From Patagioenas fasciata (Eukaryota > Chordata > Aves > Columbiformes > Columbidae): 64,000 bases of DNA. Where the stretch lies: NCBI RefSeq assembly GCF_037038585.1, contig NC_092522.1, positions 51,552,161 to 51,616,160 of the forward strand, written 5' to 3'. The notes under the pieces were generated by a model. It was given only the letters and a program-made list of their open reading frames with translations. It had not been told where the DNA came from and did not search any database. This document shows, in pieces, positions 61,801-64,000 of the stretch. The position numbers were made by a program, and so were the translations under genes. Every line of letters starts with the position of its first letter. The stretch's first letter is position 1.

Positions 61801-64000
61801 GTTCATGCATTGCTAGAGCAGAAGTATTGGAGCTGTAATTTTGCCTAATGCAATGCAAAAATATATGTTAGAGCAACATTAACATTGCAAACCTGGGTCA
61901 TCAAACTGCAGTCCTTACATGGATTATACACCTACTGAGGTAAATAAATTAGCGAGACTAAGGACTGCAGTTTTGGACTCTCTAAACACCCATGACTCAG
62001 GGAGAGAAAAGAAGTTTTTCATCGCACCAGTATCTCACCCGCGTGAATTGCACACACTGTGTACATCAAAGTGTCAATTTCATACCCTAATTGGTAAACA
62101 AACATAGTACATATAGGCTACATGGGCAAATTCATGCTGCATGAAAAATGTTTACTGAATGTTTAGATCCCACTTTTCTTGCTGAATGAATGTAGAACCT
62201 TACATTTAATAACCTTGACCTCTTTATAAAAGAAGTGAAAGGGGGAGTAGAGGGGAAAACAGGGCAAGTGTGGCAAGTTATGTAATTGATTTTTTGAAAT
62301 CTTTAGGTTTTCAGTTCTATTATCCTCGCTCTATTTTTAGAGAGAGGGAAGCACAAAGCTGTATAAATGTCAGCTGTCTTAATAGATGCATCTTCCTTTT
62401 GGTTTATATATCGATGAATTACAAAAGCTATCAAGAAAATTTTGTTGAGTAGAATGCTTGATTTCTATTATCTATAGAAGATGTCTCAAAGTAATTTATT
62501 GATAAATGCTTCTTGGGTTAAGATCCATCAAGTTATATTTGTATTAATGAACTAAACAGTGTAAGGGCCTTTCTCTAGCCTGACAGCCAACTGACCTAGC
62601 CTGGCCACCCCCATGGTTTTAAATTGTTTTAGCTCTAAAACAGGGTGACTGTATGCAAATTGCCTGCTGGAGTAGACCCTGGCATGTACTGACTTCTAGT
62701 CCATGCCCAAGAGTTGTTTGTGAGCTACCCAGTTCATATAGCCAGACCACACTAACAATTTAACTTAGAGATGGTTTGGCACAAAGGAGTGGATCTGGAT
62801 GTTGAAATGGTCCAGTGGACCATTTAGCAGTGGAAAAAGAGCCTGGAAGCTCTTCTCATGCAGCTGGATTCGAGGTAGGGTCCTCTGCCCAGCCAGAGTG
62901 CTCAGGCACACTTGTGTTTATAGGCCCAGCACACACAAAGCCACTGTCCTGTCTTTACTGAAGAGTGTTCTTTGATCCATGTTCAACAAAGTGAATGAGG
63001 GTTTGACTATCTGAGAGCATGTGAGCATTCGCATTGGCTTCAGCAAGGTGTATGTTTGTCTTCAGGTGAACAGCTCCTGGAAATCCGGAGCCTGTCTCAC
63101 GGGAAGAGGGTTAGGTCCCAGTTAGATGTCCGCAATTGATGTCAGCCCAAAACTGGGATTCTCCTGGATTCATCCTCAGATGAATAGTGAGTGCTTTTCT
63201 GGAAAACTCTTTTTACCCAAGGTGTGCTGTTCTCAACATAGAGGTATTGAGGAGAAATTTAACGACTGGTATACACATTAGATTATCAGATGATCTCTCC
63301 TGGCCTTATCCCATATAATTTAAATACAGTCAGTTAAAGTTCAGAACTGCTGCAGTTACCACAAAAGCTTTCTGCTAGGGTTTTTCTCATTGCAGATCTC
63401 TCTATTTTAAGGTATTTTCTCCCAAACTGCTGTGTCTTGAACAAAGACCAGGAACTGGCTGACCATGAGAAGGGAAACGAAGAGACAGAGTCTATGTAAA
63501 ATTGTCAAGTGGACAGAGCAAATAAACTGACATCACCTGTCTCCAAAAATTTAGGTAATCTCCCTGTGGTGTATAGCAATATTGTAAAAATAGTAAAGAT
63601 AGTTAGATAGAAATTACAGATTTCTTTTAAATTGAGGGTAGCTCTCCAATCAGTGGTCCAAACTAACCTATTAGTTACAACAATGTGTAATCATTTCATG
63701 TCTCTTTGAGCAAGATGTAGTGGGTGTTTGGCCTTGTAATTAACCTGCTGCTGTTGGCCAAGCATCCTCTCCACCCTGTAATTACTTGACTAAAAAAATA
63801 ATGCCATTCAAAGTATACAATGTATAGAAAGTTGAAAGAGCATTCATTTTAATCCGTTTTCATGGTCACGCAATGACTGTAACTAGCACGTACATTTCAC
63901 GTATAAGCAGAAGTTGTTTGGCCACATCTGAGCAGTTTTTGTTAGAAGAGTTTGATTTGGAAGCAAACTGAGTCAGCATGCCATTGGCTTTTTGTTTTTA
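58821..64000. other. Upstream flank of AFDN, no gene recognised
   Basis: Base composition returns to AT-rich right after the island. Open frames are short (at most about 129 codons) and none has a domain or family pattern. I see no CR1 copy, tRNA or long repeat here. The stretch at about 62570-62950 is somewhat richer in G and C but otherwise unexplained. A divergent non-coding transcript starting in the island could cross this region. Human AFDN has a divergent transcript (AFDN-DT), but sequence alone cannot show it here. Confidence 0.6.

Noticed and set aside
1..64000. CRISPR arrays, operons, phage or plasmid genes, tRNA or rRNA genes
   Set aside because: None seen. Gene structure with GT-AG introns and CR1 repeats shows a vertebrate chromosome, and the tandem repeats lack spacer-like structure.

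Overview
The window is animal nuclear DNA, most likely from a bird. It carries the 5' third of one large gene on the minus strand, AFDN (afadin, also called MLLT4 or AF6). Single exons translate into near-identical stretches of vertebrate afadin and are bounded by GT-AG introns. The interspersed repeats are CR1 LINE fragments, one of them a well-preserved 3' end with the usual octamer-like tail. Repeat density is low. Both points favour a bird over a mammal, but I cannot name the species.

Layout, in gene order from right to left. Positions 58.8-64 kb are upstream flank with no gene I can support. A CpG island (about 57.2-58.8 kb, with a weaker GC-rich shoulder from about 56.5 kb) holds the promoter, the 5' UTR and coding exon 1. 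Intron 1 is very large (about 35.4 kb, 22,245-57,638). Exons 2 and 3 encode the first Ras-association domain (RA1). Exons 4 and 5 encode a lysine-rich basic linker. Exons 6-8 encode RA2 and the linker after it. Exons 9-11 lead into the FHA domain. The gene runs off the left edge inside intron 11, so the DIL, PDZ, proline-rich and F-actin-binding parts lie outside the window. The eleven exons give 527 complete codons plus two bases, and every junction keeps the frame.

The introns contain four CR1 pieces, a probable decayed LINE reverse-transcriptase fragment, a possible old hAT-like piece, a 21-bp minisatellite, an exact 70-bp tandem duplication and assorted A-rich and simple repeats. The most useful second-look items are two tandem (NAGNAG) splice acceptors at exons 3 and 4, a phase-symmetric 45-nt exon 9, an uninterrupted A-tract coding for lysines in exon 4, a dense G-quadruplex motif in the promoter, the exact 70-bp duplication, and opposite-facing CR1 copies around exons 2-3. 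I found no convincing unknown system. The other open frames, including a 368-codon one across the CpG island, look like chance frames or by-products of base composition.
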